In this document: positions 36,438 through 44,038 of the stretch, in pieces
Position numbering within the stretch: the first letter of the stretch is position 1
How the letters are laid out: each line of letters starts with the position of its first letter
DNA from: an uncultured Bacteroidia bacterium
Lineage (GTDB): Bacteria; Bacteroidota; Bacteroidia; Bacteroidales; F082
Direction of reading: 5' to 3'
DNA length: 64,000 nucleotides
Assembly: GCA_902785755.1 (NCBI GenBank)
Contig: CACZZO010000007.1
Span: 62,001-126,000, forward strand
Position numbers and translations under genes: made by a program
The notes under the pieces: model-generated
What the model was told of the DNA's origin: nothing
The model's database searches: none
What the model saw: only the letters and a program-made list of their open reading frames with translations

Positions 36438-38438
36438 TCAGAACAACCCTTCCAAAATCTTGTCTTCCACCAAATTCGGCAAAGTGACCTTCAATTTTGG
36501 CTCTGCCTCCATGGCGCGTTTGATGGCGAAGGTGGCGCCTTCGTTGCGTGCCCAGTTGCGGCGGGCGATGCCGTTGTTCACGTCCCAGTGCAGCATGCAG
36601 TGGAGTCGGCGGTCAGCATCGGCAGTGCCATCTAAGACCATACCAAAGCCACCGTTGATGACTTCGCCCCAGCCTACACCGCCGCCGTTGTGGATGCTCA
36701 CCCAAGTGGCACCACGGAAACCGTCGCCGATGACGTTCTGCACAGCCATGTCGGCGGTGAACGACGAACCGTCATAGATGTTGGAGGTCTCACGGAACGG
36801 GCTGTCGGTGCCGCTCACGTCGTGGTGGTCGCGGCCAAGGACGACGGGACCGCTCAGGCGACCGTCGGCGATGGCCTTGTTGAACTCGGCGGCAATCTTG
36901 GTGCGGCCTTCGCAGTCGGCGTAGAGGATACGGGCTTGCGAACCCACCACGAGGTGGTTCTCTTGTGCGCCACGGATCCATTGGATGTTGTCGCGCATCT
37001 GTTGCTGTATTTCGGCAGGTGCAGTGCTGGCGATGGTTTCCAGCACATGGCAGGCGATGTCGTCGGTGATGGCGAGGTCTTCAGGCTTGCCCGAAGCGCA
37101 CACCCAGCGGAAGGGACCGAAGCCGTAGTCGAAGCACATCGGGCCCATAATGTCCTGAACGTAAGAAGGATAACGGAAAGTGCCGTCTTCTTTCAAAATG
37201 TCGGCACCGGCACGTGACGATTGCAATAGGAAAGCGTTGCCGTAGTCGAAGAAATACATTCCCTTGGCAGTCAGTTTGTTGATGGCGGCCACATGTCGGC
37301 GCAACGAAGCCTGCACCTTTTCCTTGAACATTTCGGGATTCTCGGCCATCATGGTCTTGGACTCCTCAAACGACAGCCCGACAGGATAATAACCACCTGC
37401 CCAAGGGTTGTGGAGCGAGGTTTGGTCGGAGCCGAGGTCGACATGCATGTCGTGCTCGGCGGCATATTCCCAAAGGTCCACCACATTGCCTTGGTAGGCA
37501 TAGCTGCGGGCTTCTTTCTTGGCGAGGCTTGCGTTCACATGCTTGAAAAGTTCCTCGATGTTGTCGTACACCTCATCGACCCAGCCTTGCTGATAACGCT
37601 TCTGCGTGGCAGCCGGGTTGATTTCGGCGGTGATGCTCACCACTCCCGCGATGTTGCCAGCCTTGGGCTGGGCACCGCTCATACCGCCGAGGCCAGCGGT
37701 GACAAACAGCTTGCCAGCTGTGCTGCCACCGTGCTTGCGTGCTGCATTCAAAACGGTAATAGTGGTGCCGTGGACGATGCCTTGAGGCCCGATATACATA
37801 TAGGAGCCGGCGGTCATCTGGCCGTATTGCGTCACGCCGAGGGCGTTGTAACGCTCCCAATCGTCGGGTTTGCTATAGTTCGGGATCATCATACCGTTGG
37901 TGACCACCACGCGCGGCGCGTCCTTATGCGACGGGAAGAGCCCCATCGGGTGACCGCTGTACATGGCCAAGGTCTGGTCTTCGTCCATGTTGGCCAAATA
38001 TTGCATCACGAGGCGGTATTGTGCCCAGTTCTGGAAAATGGCGCCGTTGCCGCCGTAGATGATAAGCTCATGGGGATGCTGTGCCACAGCGGGGTCGAGG
38101 TTGTTTTGGATCATCAGCATGATGGCTGCGGCCTGCTTGCATTTGGCGGGGTATTCCTCAATCGGACGGGCGTACATCTTGTAGGACGGACGGAAACGGT
38201 ACATGTAGATGCGGCCGTATTTTTCCAGTTCCTCGGCAAATTCGGGAGCCAGCGTGGCGTGGAACTTGGCGGGGAAATAACGCAAAGCGTTGCGGATGGC
38301 CAATTTCTTCTCGGCCTTGGTCAAGATGTCCTTGCGCTTGGGCGCGTGATTGATGTTAAGGTCGTATTCCTTCACTTCCGGCAATTCGTCAGGGATGCCG
38401 GCAAGAATCTCTTTTTGGAAATCGTTTAATGCGTTCAT
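36438..38438 (-). CDS. hutU: Urocanate hydratase
   Basis: 666 residues, the length of the Bacteroidota form. Second step of histidine degradation: urocanate to imidazolonepropionate, with tightly bound NAD+. Seen: RNALRYFPAKFHATLAPEFA, then ELIIYGGNGAIFQNWAQYRL, MYSGHPMGLFPSHKDAPRVV, SYMYIGPQGIVHGTTITVLN and AGLGGMSGAQPKAGNIAGVV, and near the end THNGGG-like VSIHNGGGVGWGEVINGGFG. No hutH, hutI or ftcd is in the window. A lipoprotein gene follows within 17 bp. The region behind its start holds the second long-hairpin repeat. Confidence 0.96.
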   Translation of the reverse strand: MNALNDFQKEILAGIPDELPEVKEYDLNINHAPKRKDILTKAEKKLAIRNALRYFPAKFHATLAPEFAEELEKYGRIYMYRFRPSYKMYARPIEEYPAKCKQAAAIMLMIQNNLDPAVAQHPHELIIYGGNGAIFQNWAQYRLVMQYLANMDEDQTLAMYSGHPMGLFPSHKDAPRVVVTNGMMIPNYSKPDDWERYNALGVTQYGQMTAGSYMYIGPQGIVHGTTITVLNAARKHGGSTAGKLFVTAGLGGMSGAQPKAGNIAGVVSITAEINPAATQKRYQQGWVDEVYDNIEELFKHVNASLAKKEARSYAYQGNVVDLWEYAAEHDMHVDLGSDQTSLHNPWAGGYYPVGLSFEESKTMMAENPEMFKEKVQASLRRHVAAINKLTAKGMYFFDYGNAFLLQSSRAGADILKEDGTFRYPSYVQDIMGPMCFDYGFGPFRWVCASGKPEDLAITDDIACHVLETIASTAPAEIQQQMRDNIQWIRGAQENHLVVGSQARILYADCEGRTKIAAEFNKAIADGRLSGPVVLGRDHHDVSGTDSPFRETSNIYDGSSFTADMAVQNVIGDGFRGATWVSIHNGGGVGWGEVINGGFGMVLDGTADADRRLHCMLHWDVNNGIARRNWARNEGATFAIKRAMEAEPKLKVTLPNLVEDKILEGLF

Positions 38439-38503
38439 TATGTTTAATTGTTGATTGATTAATCGTTGAATTGTTTAATTGTTGATTCTGAAGAGCTTTG
38501 CAT

Positions 38504-38586
38504 CATGGCGAGGAGGAACGACGAAGCAATCCAGAGTAAAATAGGTTTACTGGACTGCTTCGTGCCTCGCAGTGACGCGAAGCGAC
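38504..38586. repeat. Dispersed long-hairpin repeat, copy 2, inverted
   Basis: Left arm about 38504-38534 (GGCGAGGAGGAACGACGAAG, then CAATCCAG), a 15-nt spacer, right arm 38550-38584. The right arm is the exact reverse complement of the left arm of the copy at 19289-19374 (35 identical bases). Lies between hutU and the 6S-like RNA. Confidence 0.8.
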
Positions 38587-38659
38587 CCAAATTTGGCTGC
38601 AAATTTAGGGAAAATTTCATCATTTCTCAAAAATTCGTTTGCACCACCTTAAAAATCCC

Positions 38660-38667
38660 TATTTTTG
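38660..38667 (+). promoter_or_regulatory. -7 promoter box in front of the structured RNA
   Basis: TATTTTTG; a second, imperfect box (ACATTTTG, 38693-38700) sits 7 bp before the first paired base of the RNA and would start transcription close to the stem. Confidence 0.5.
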
Positions 38668-38706
38668 CCCCCGAATTGGTTCGCCAGTTCGTACATTTTG
38701 AACCTT

Positions 38707-38878
38707 AGAAGCGTTATGCTTCCTTGTACTTGAAAACCTAGGAAATTTTCAAGCCATAGTGAAACAAGAGGTTGTATAACGGCTCTACGCTATATGCGTG
38801 GGCTGTTATTACATTTTGTTTTACAGGTAATTCCTAGGACCTTCAAGTACGATGTGATATAACACAGCGCACGCTTCT
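38707..38878 (+). ncRNA. 6S-like regulatory RNA (long hairpin with a central bubble)
   Basis: A single rod-like fold closes over 172 nt. Outer stem AGAAGCGT (38707-38714) / ACGCTTCT (38871-38878). After an internal loop, GTACTTGAA (38726-38734) / TTCAAGTAC (38842-38850), then CCTAGGAA (38737-38744) / TTCCTAGG (38831-38838). A large central bubble follows (38745-38775 opposite 38811-38830). The terminal arm has ATAACGGC (38776-38783) / GGCTGTTAT side (38802-38809) and ACGC/GCGT around a TATAT loop. Size, rod shape and central bubble are those of 6S RNA, which in other bacteria binds the housekeeping RNA polymerase as a promoter mimic. No protein-coding frame explains the region. Identity as the Bacteroidetes 6S form is inference from structure only. 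Confidence 0.6.
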
Positions 38879-38962
38879 ATTGTTTGGTGTTGAGGAAAGC
38901 GTATCTGTTAAATAGTTTGATAATCAGTAACTAACAAGTTTAATAAACATCAAAAAAGAGCA

Positions 38963-39346
38963 ATGAGCAAAAAGAAAATGAAAACATTCGTGATTTTGCT
39001 GGCGATGACAGGGGGACTGGTTTTGTCGCCGCCGATGGTGGCACAGAATGACGGCTCCCGAGGGTTGTTCGGGCGAGGCGGCAACAATGATTACGCCAAT
39101 CGAAATGAGGTTGGCGCATCGGGGTTGCTGAATCAAGGCTTCGGAGCGACAGCAGGCAACCTCACCAACCAAGGCTTTGGCTTCACCCAAGACGACCTTG
39201 ACAATCAGGGCTTTGGTGCAACCAATGGCGGCATCACCAACCAAACCTTTGGCGAAACGCCAATGGGTAGCGGACTACTCATTCTGCTTGCGGCAGGCGC
39301 AGGCTATGCAACATTAAAATTAAAGAAAAGAAAATCAAACCGTTAA
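38963..39346 (+). CDS. Short exported repeat protein with a C-terminal membrane/sorting tail
   Basis: 127 residues. Signal peptide MSKKKMKTFVILLAMTGGLVLSPPMVA. The middle holds four 12-residue repeats with the core NQGFGAT (NQGFGATAGNLT, NQGFGFTQDDLD, NQGFGATNGGIT, NQTFGETPMGSG). The tail is ETPMGSGLLILLAAGAGYA followed by TLKLKKRKSNR: a Pro-x-Gly-x-Gly motif, one hydrophobic helix and a basic end, the layout of a C-terminal sorting signal. Similar tails are common in Bacteroidota surface proteins, but I know no assigned machinery. Directly upstream of a large lipoprotein (12-bp gap), probably cotranscribed. Confidence 0.82.
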   Translation: MSKKKMKTFVILLAMTGGLVLSPPMVAQNDGSRGLFGRGGNNDYANRNEVGASGLLNQGFGATAGNLTNQGFGFTQDDLDNQGFGATNGGITNQTFGETPMGSGLLILLAAGAGYATLKLKKRKSNR

Positions 39347-39358
39347 AAAAGAATTGAA

Positions 39359-41011
39359 ATGAAAAGAATTAGCACAATCGTAATGGCATTGGCACTGGTG
39401 TTGAGCCTTTCGCAATGCAAGAAGAACGAACAAAACAACCCAGAAAACCAAAGCGAAGCCGTGACCATCACGCTTGATGTGAGTGGTGCTTCGAATGGCT
39501 CGGCAACCGATGGCTCAAGGGTGATAGTGAACCCAAACACGGGAACCGTCGACTTTGAAAACAACGACCAAATCATTGTGGCCAGCGGCGGCAAGTATGT
39601 GGGCGCACTGACCTACAACGGCAACCTGTTCACAGGAGCCATCAGCAATGCAACGGAAGGCTATCCGCTGCAATTCTATTTCCTCGGCAATGTCACGCCA
39701 GCCGAAACACTTACTTCGGGTGTTACAGAATCTTGCTCGGTGGTCATCAGTGACCAAACGAATCACTTGCCCGTGATTTCGGCAGCACCGTCGAATGAGA
39801 ACTATGCTGCAAGCACAACGGACTATACAGCTCATTTGCTGAACAAGTGCGCCTTGGTGAAGTTTAATGTGACCACGGCCTCCGAAGCGGCGACTTGCGT
39901 GGCGGGCTTCAATAATAAGGTGACGGTGAATTTCACTGATGCATTGTTCACTTACAGCAAAGTCAACGGCGGCAACATCACCCTTCCATCAGGCAGTGGT
40001 GAGAGATGGGCTATTCTTTTGCCACAAGAGGCTATGGAAGCGGGCGAGGCTGGTTCCGCTTATTCCGCTGATGGAGCATATACGGGGACACGCGGAGCTG
40101 TTCCAACTGTTTTGGATAATGGCTATTTGACTGTTGGCATTGAGGTATATGTCTCGACAGAAATCAATCCGAGTGTAGCTCCTGCTGGTGCTATTAATGG
40201 AAAGTTTACCATCAATGCTAATGGTGACAAGATTTATTTCTCACAAGGTAATTTGCAGTATCAGGCATCTACCAACACTTGGCGGTTTGGTGAAAGCCAA
40301 TATGATTATGTCGGAAACGCAACTCTTGGAACAGTTTATGAAAATGGAATTAAATGTAACAATAATTTAATCTCTCAAGATTATTCAGGTTGGATTGACC
40401 TTTTTGGGTGGGGTACTAGTGGCTATAACCATGGGGCTGTTTGTTACTATCCGTGGAGCACGAGTACAAGTTACAGTTATTACTACGCTTACGGCAACGA
40501 CGGCTATAGCTTGTGTGACCAAACTGGCCAAGCTGACTGGGGCTATAATCCCATCAGTAATGGCGGCTACCAGCCTAACCAATGGAGAACATTAACTGGG
40601 TTTGAATGGGATTATGTCTTTGACAACCGTACAACAACCTCGGGCATCCGTTATGCAAAAGCGAAAGTATGCGATATTAACGGAGTGATTTTGTTGCCCG
40701 ATGACTGGAATCCCAACTATTACAATCTAACCAACACAAACAGCGTCGGAGACGATTTCAGTAGTAACATCATTACTGCTGCACAATGGATTGAGTTAGA
40801 GCAATATGGTGTGGTCTTTCTCCCAGCTGCGGGCAACCGTGATGGAACCACTATCAATAATGTGGGCAACGTTGGATCTTACTGGTCAGCCTCTCGTGAT
40901 GATTGGGGTCTTGCGACGAATGCATTATTCCACGACACTACTCTTATTCCCTTTTTCTACACTAGTCGCAGCGATGGAATTTCTGTGCGTTTAGTGCATA
41001 ATGTGGAATAA
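39359..41011 (+). CDS. Large lipoprotein with a FISUMP-type domain
   Basis: 550 residues. Lipoprotein signal MKRISTIVMALALVLSLSQC (lipobox LSQC). Residues about 30-270 are a beta-rich fimbrillin-like region (VTITLDVSGASNGSATDGSR, ALTYNGNLFTGAISNATEGY). From about 280 the pattern INGKFTINANGDKIYFSQGN, LQYQASTNTWRFGESQYDYV, then IDLFGWGTSGYNH is the Fibrobacter-succinogenes-major-paralogue (FISUMP) type domain, ending GSYWSASRDDW and SDGISVRLVHNVE. Such proteins sit on the cell surface and may bind glycans or partners. The composition becomes AT-richer towards the 3' end. Confidence 0.85.
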   Translation: MKRISTIVMALALVLSLSQCKKNEQNNPENQSEAVTITLDVSGASNGSATDGSRVIVNPNTGTVDFENNDQIIVASGGKYVGALTYNGNLFTGAISNATEGYPLQFYFLGNVTPAETLTSGVTESCSVVISDQTNHLPVISAAPSNENYAASTTDYTAHLLNKCALVKFNVTTASEAATCVAGFNNKVTVNFTDALFTYSKVNGGNITLPSGSGERWAILLPQEAMEAGEAGSAYSADGAYTGTRGAVPTVLDNGYLTVGIEVYVSTEINPSVAPAGAINGKFTINANGDKIYFSQGNLQYQASTNTWRFGESQYDYVGNATLGTVYENGIKCNNNLISQDYSGWIDLFGWGTSGYNHGAVCYYPWSTSTSYSYYYAYGNDGYSLCDQTGQADWGYNPISNGGYQPNQWRTLTGFEWDYVFDNRTTTSGIRYAKAKVCDINGVILLPDDWNPNYYNLTNTNSVGDDFSSNIITAAQWIELEQYGVVFLPAAGNRDGTTINNVGNVGSYWSASRDDWGLATNALFHDTTLIPFFYTSRSDGISVRLVHNVE

Positions 41012-41022
41012 ATGTATGAGAA

Positions 41023-41030
41023 TAACTTTG
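41023..41030 (+). promoter_or_regulatory. -7 promoter box for the 41047 gene
   Basis: TAACTTTG, 16 bp before the ATG at 41047. Confidence 0.55.
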
Positions 41031-41046
41031 TAAATACATTAGTGAT

Positions 41047-41364
41047 ATGGATACAGGAATAATCATCGCTTTGATTTTTGGGTTTGCAAGCATAATTACA
41101 TCAATATGCTTTGGCCTCGTGCCTTCAATTAGAAAAGAAAAAATAGAGAAACAAAAGAAGAAGATACTTACGCTTCTTATGGACATTGATTCTTTCTATT
41201 CCATTGAGTCAATATTGTTGGATGAGCTTTGTGCAGTTACAGGAAAAAGCAAGGACTCGGTGAAGAGAGAGATTAGAAAACGTGTGCGCGAGGAGAAGAA
41301 TTATTCCATTAATTCGATGCCATCGAGTATAACGCAAGAGATTTCAAGATACGAGAATAGTTAG
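41047..41364 (+). CDS. Small membrane-anchored protein, possibly DNA-binding
   Basis: 105 residues. One N-terminal membrane helix (GIIIALIFGFASIITSICFGLV) is followed by a basic helix (RKEKIEKQKKKILTLLMDID). The region IESILLDELCAVTGKSKDSV then KREIRKRVREE resembles a small helix-turn-helix. It ends MPSSITQEISRYENS. The family is not recognised. It lies upstream of an inverted-repeat-rich stretch with a terminator. Confidence 0.7.
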   Translation: MDTGIIIALIFGFASIITSICFGLVPSIRKEKIEKQKKKILTLLMDIDSFYSIESILLDELCAVTGKSKDSVKREIRKRVREEKNYSINSMPSSITQEISRYENS

Positions 41365-41388
41365 TTTTAATCATTCAAATCTGGCTTT

Positions 41389-41440
41389 CCGCCCTTCCGT
41401 TCCTTGGGAAAACCTTGGAGCGGGAGGGCGGTGTTTTTTC
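41389..41440 (+). terminator. Terminator behind the 41047 gene
   Basis: CCGCCCTTCCG (41389-41399) / CGGGAGGGCGG (41421-41431), one G-T wobble, 21-nt loop, followed by TGTTTTTT. Confidence 0.75.
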
Positions 41441-41482
41441 TGTCGCCCCTCGCGGGGCTTTGTTCGGAATTTGTTTTTGTTT

Positions 41483-41513
41483 GGCAGGGGTTTCATTGCA
41501 TTTCACCCCTGCC
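41483..41513. repeat. Inverted repeat in the GC-rich spacer
   Basis: GGCAGGGGT (41483-41491) / ACCCCTGCC (41505-41513), 13-nt loop. Further copies of GGCAGG and ACCCCTGCC occur at 41583-41620, so this 41.4-41.65 kb spacer is a cluster of short palindromes rather than coding sequence. Confidence 0.65.
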
Positions 41514-41657
41514 TACTATCCTCCGTCACTCCGTGACTTGGGCTATGGCACGAAGGAACCCCAAAGGGGTGAGAGGATGTTAGGCAGGCGGTGGAGCATG
41601 GCGGAACCCCTGCCGAGGAAAACAACGCAAACCAACCCGAAAAACAAAAATGCGCCA

Positions 41658-42185
41658 ATGTTGGCAAATTTGTTTATTTTTGCGGCAAAATCGTGTGCGG
41701 CTTGTGCTTTCCTCAATTCGGACGGCGGATGGCTTGTATTTGGCGTTACTCCCAAACTTAAGATTGTCGGCCAACAAGTGACCGACAACACCAAACAGGA
41801 GATTGCCAACCATTTGCGCAAGATAGAGCCGTCCATAAATGTTTCTGTACAGTATCTTGATGTTCCTGGAAAGACAGACTATCAGGTGATTGCCCTCTAT
41901 TTTGATCCAACAACTTTCTCCAATGCACCTTATACTTATGATGGTCGAGCCTATTACAAGCTCGCCACGAATGGCGGATTAAATGGCGGATTAAAACTGA
42001 CTGAACGGGAAACACAAGTCGTTGAAAGACTGAGGGAAGTCCCTGGACAAACCATTGAGGAAGTTGCGTTAGCATTAGACATTCCCAAACGAACATTGGA
42101 GAGAACCTTTGCCTTATTAAAGCAAAAAGGATTTATTGAGAAGGAAGGTAGTAGAAAAAATGGTATTTGGGAAGTCATTCTGTAG
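41658..42185 (+). pseudogene. AlbA_2-type regulator with its 5' end deleted
   Basis: The frame from about 41690 to 42185 encodes a clear AlbA_2/winged-helix protein: ACAFLNSDGGWLVFGVTPKL, then KIVGQQVTDNTKQEIANHLR and VSVQYLDVPGKTDYQVIALY, with a C-terminal winged helix (LTERETQVVERLREVPGQTI, ALDIPKRTLERTFALLKQKG). The first 25-30 residues of the family (the 'E..EFK' strand and helix) are missing. A perfect -7 box TATTTTTG at 41675-41682 lies inside what would be the N-terminal codons, so the promoter seems to have been joined by deletion to the body of the gene. Any start upstream (41415, 41658) would read through palindromes or the promoter. Probably non-functional or making a fragment. Confidence 0.65.
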
Positions 42186-42205
42186 TTTTATTAAATTCAT
42201 CACCA

Positions 42206-43957
42206 ATGAAACGAATCACGATCCTGCTAATTTACTTGTTTTCAATACCTATTTTGTCATTATCCCAAAATAGAGAAAACCAAAACCATAGACTCGCTTT
42301 TGAAGCCGCTTACGAGGCCATCCCTGATATTCCAAAAGGCCTCCTCGAAGCCATCTCCTTCACCAACACGCACTGCAACCATCTCACCGATGTCAACTAT
42401 TTCCACGACGGCCCCGATGTCATGCCACGTGCCTACGGCTTGATGGGCTTGGTGAAGGACGGTAATGGCTATTTCCGTGAAAACCTGCATCTTGTGTCGG
42501 AATTGTCGGGGATTTCGGAAACGGAGATTTTGCAAAGTCCCGAAAAGAATGTGCTGGCCTACGCGAAGGCTTTTGAACGTTTGGCTGTGGAAAGCAAAGC
42601 TAATGAAATCAAAGGCTATCTTTCAGTCGTCCAGCGACTTTCGGAATTGCCAATAGGGGAGGAGAAGGATGTCTATCCCATGCAAAGCATGTTGTATTCG
42701 GTGTGCCTTTTCCTGAATGACGAGAAAAAAGCGGAACAATTTGGTTTTCAGAAATATGACATCGACCTGAAAGCGGTTTTCGCCGAGCATTACGATATGC
42801 TTACCGCGCCCGAATTGGGCTTTTCGCGTAGTCCCGACTATCCGCCTGCCGTTTGGGACCCCGCGCCGGATTGTAATTGGGAGCCGCGCACCAAAGAGGT
42901 GAGTGCGGTCGTAATCCATTATACAGAAGGTAGTTACGCAGGCTGCATCAGTTGGTTCAAGAATTGCGATGCAGAGGTTTCGGCGCATTATGTCATCCGC
43001 TCCGTTGATGGGCAGATTACGCAAATGGTGCGTGAAAAAGACAAGGCCTGGCACGCGGGCACGGCCAACGGCTACACCATTGGCATTGAGCATGAAGCCT
43101 ATGGCAATATTTGGGAGTTTTTCACGGAGGAAATGTACCAGTCGTCGGCGGCATTGGTGCGGAGCATTTGTTCTCGTTACAGACCTATCAACGGGCAACG
43201 CACCCACGACCGCGACACTTTAGACAACGGTTTTTGCCTCAACAACGGCCTCTACAACCTTGGTGGGGAAGGGGCTTGCGTGCAAATTCGTGGGCATCAG
43301 CATTATCCCGACCAAACCCACACCGACCCGGGACCGTATTGGGACTGGAATTATTACTACAAACTCATTAACGATAGCACGCCCGTCACCGTTTTGGAAG
43401 CCGATTCGGGCCGTCTCGACCATCAGAATTACGACAACGATGAGCGCAAGATTTGGGTGATTCGTGGGCCTGAAGAGTCGACTATCGAACTGGATTTCAG
43501 TAGTTTCAGTTTGGAAACCGACTTCGATTTTCTTTGGATTTACGACGGCGACAATGTTTTCGCCCCGAAAATCGGGCGATGGAACACGCAAAGCCCTGCA
43601 ACGGTGCAATCTTCATCGAATGTGATGTGCATCGAGTTCCGCTCCGACTGCCTCACCACCGACACGGGCTGGGAGGCTTCTTGGAAGGCCTTGATGCCCA
43701 CGCCCGTCACGCCGGAAATGCCTGAAATTGAGTCGGGTGTTTTCCCTAATCCGACTAATGGCAAGTTCACGGTGAAGTCGGACAGTGAAGGTTTTACGGA
43801 TGTGACGGTCTTCGATATTTTCGGCAACGAAATGGTGAGAAAGCGTTTCGTTGGCTCAGTAGAGATTGACGCAAGCAATTGGGCGGCAGGTGTTTATGTG
43901 GTCAATTACGGTGTACCAATCCGTTTGGGCAAGGTGGTCAAGTTGGTGAAGTTCTAA
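42206..43957 (+). CDS. Secreted N-acetylmuramoyl-L-alanine amidase with CUB-like and T9SS domains
   Basis: 583 residues from the ATG at 42206. Signal peptide MKRITILLIYLFSIPILSLS. An N-terminal helical region follows (about 25-215, AFEAAYEAIPDIPKGLLEAI). Amidase_2/PGRP domain at about 240-385: VVIHYTEGSYAGCISWF (first Zn His), SAHYVIRSVDGQITQMVREK, AWHAGTANGYTIGIEHEAYG and QTHTDPGPYWDWNYY (second Zn His). A CUB-like domain at about 400-500 has DFSSFSLETDFDFLWIYDGD. The C-terminal T9SS sorting domain has GVFPNPTNGKFTVKSDSEGF and VTVFDIFGNEMVRKR, ending KVVKLVKF. Likely cuts peptidoglycan stem peptides outside the cell, possibly from competing bacteria. Confidence 0.93.
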   Translation: MKRITILLIYLFSIPILSLSQNRENQNHRLAFEAAYEAIPDIPKGLLEAISFTNTHCNHLTDVNYFHDGPDVMPRAYGLMGLVKDGNGYFRENLHLVSELSGISETEILQSPEKNVLAYAKAFERLAVESKANEIKGYLSVVQRLSELPIGEEKDVYPMQSMLYSVCLFLNDEKKAEQFGFQKYDIDLKAVFAEHYDMLTAPELGFSRSPDYPPAVWDPAPDCNWEPRTKEVSAVVIHYTEGSYAGCISWFKNCDAEVSAHYVIRSVDGQITQMVREKDKAWHAGTANGYTIGIEHEAYGNIWEFFTEEMYQSSAALVRSICSRYRPINGQRTHDRDTLDNGFCLNNGLYNLGGEGACVQIRGHQHYPDQTHTDPGPYWDWNYYYKLINDSTPVTVLEADSGRLDHQNYDNDERKIWVIRGPEESTIELDFSSFSLETDFDFLWIYDGDNVFAPKIGRWNTQSPATVQSSSNVMCIEFRSDCLTTDTGWEASWKALMPTPVTPEMPEIESGVFPNPTNGKFTVKSDSEGFTDVTVFDIFGNEMVRKRFVGSVEIDASNWAAGVYVVNYGVPIRLGKVVKLVKF

Positions 43958-44012
43958 AGTGCCAGTTGAAACAATAATCGCGCACATGTTGCGTTCATCT
44001 TTGGAAATTTCC

Positions 44013-44020
44013 TATTTTTG
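44013..44020 (+). promoter_or_regulatory. -7 promoter box for the CHU_C-DUF1573 operon
   Basis: TATTTTTG, 18 bp before the ATG at 44039; it overlaps and so excludes the upstream ATG at 44018. Confidence 0.6.
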
Positions 44021-44038
44021 CAACCTATTTCAACAAGG

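Noticed and set aside
41415..41657. Upstream extension of the AlbA_2 frame
   Set aside because: It runs through a palindrome cluster and a promoter box and has no similarity to the family.
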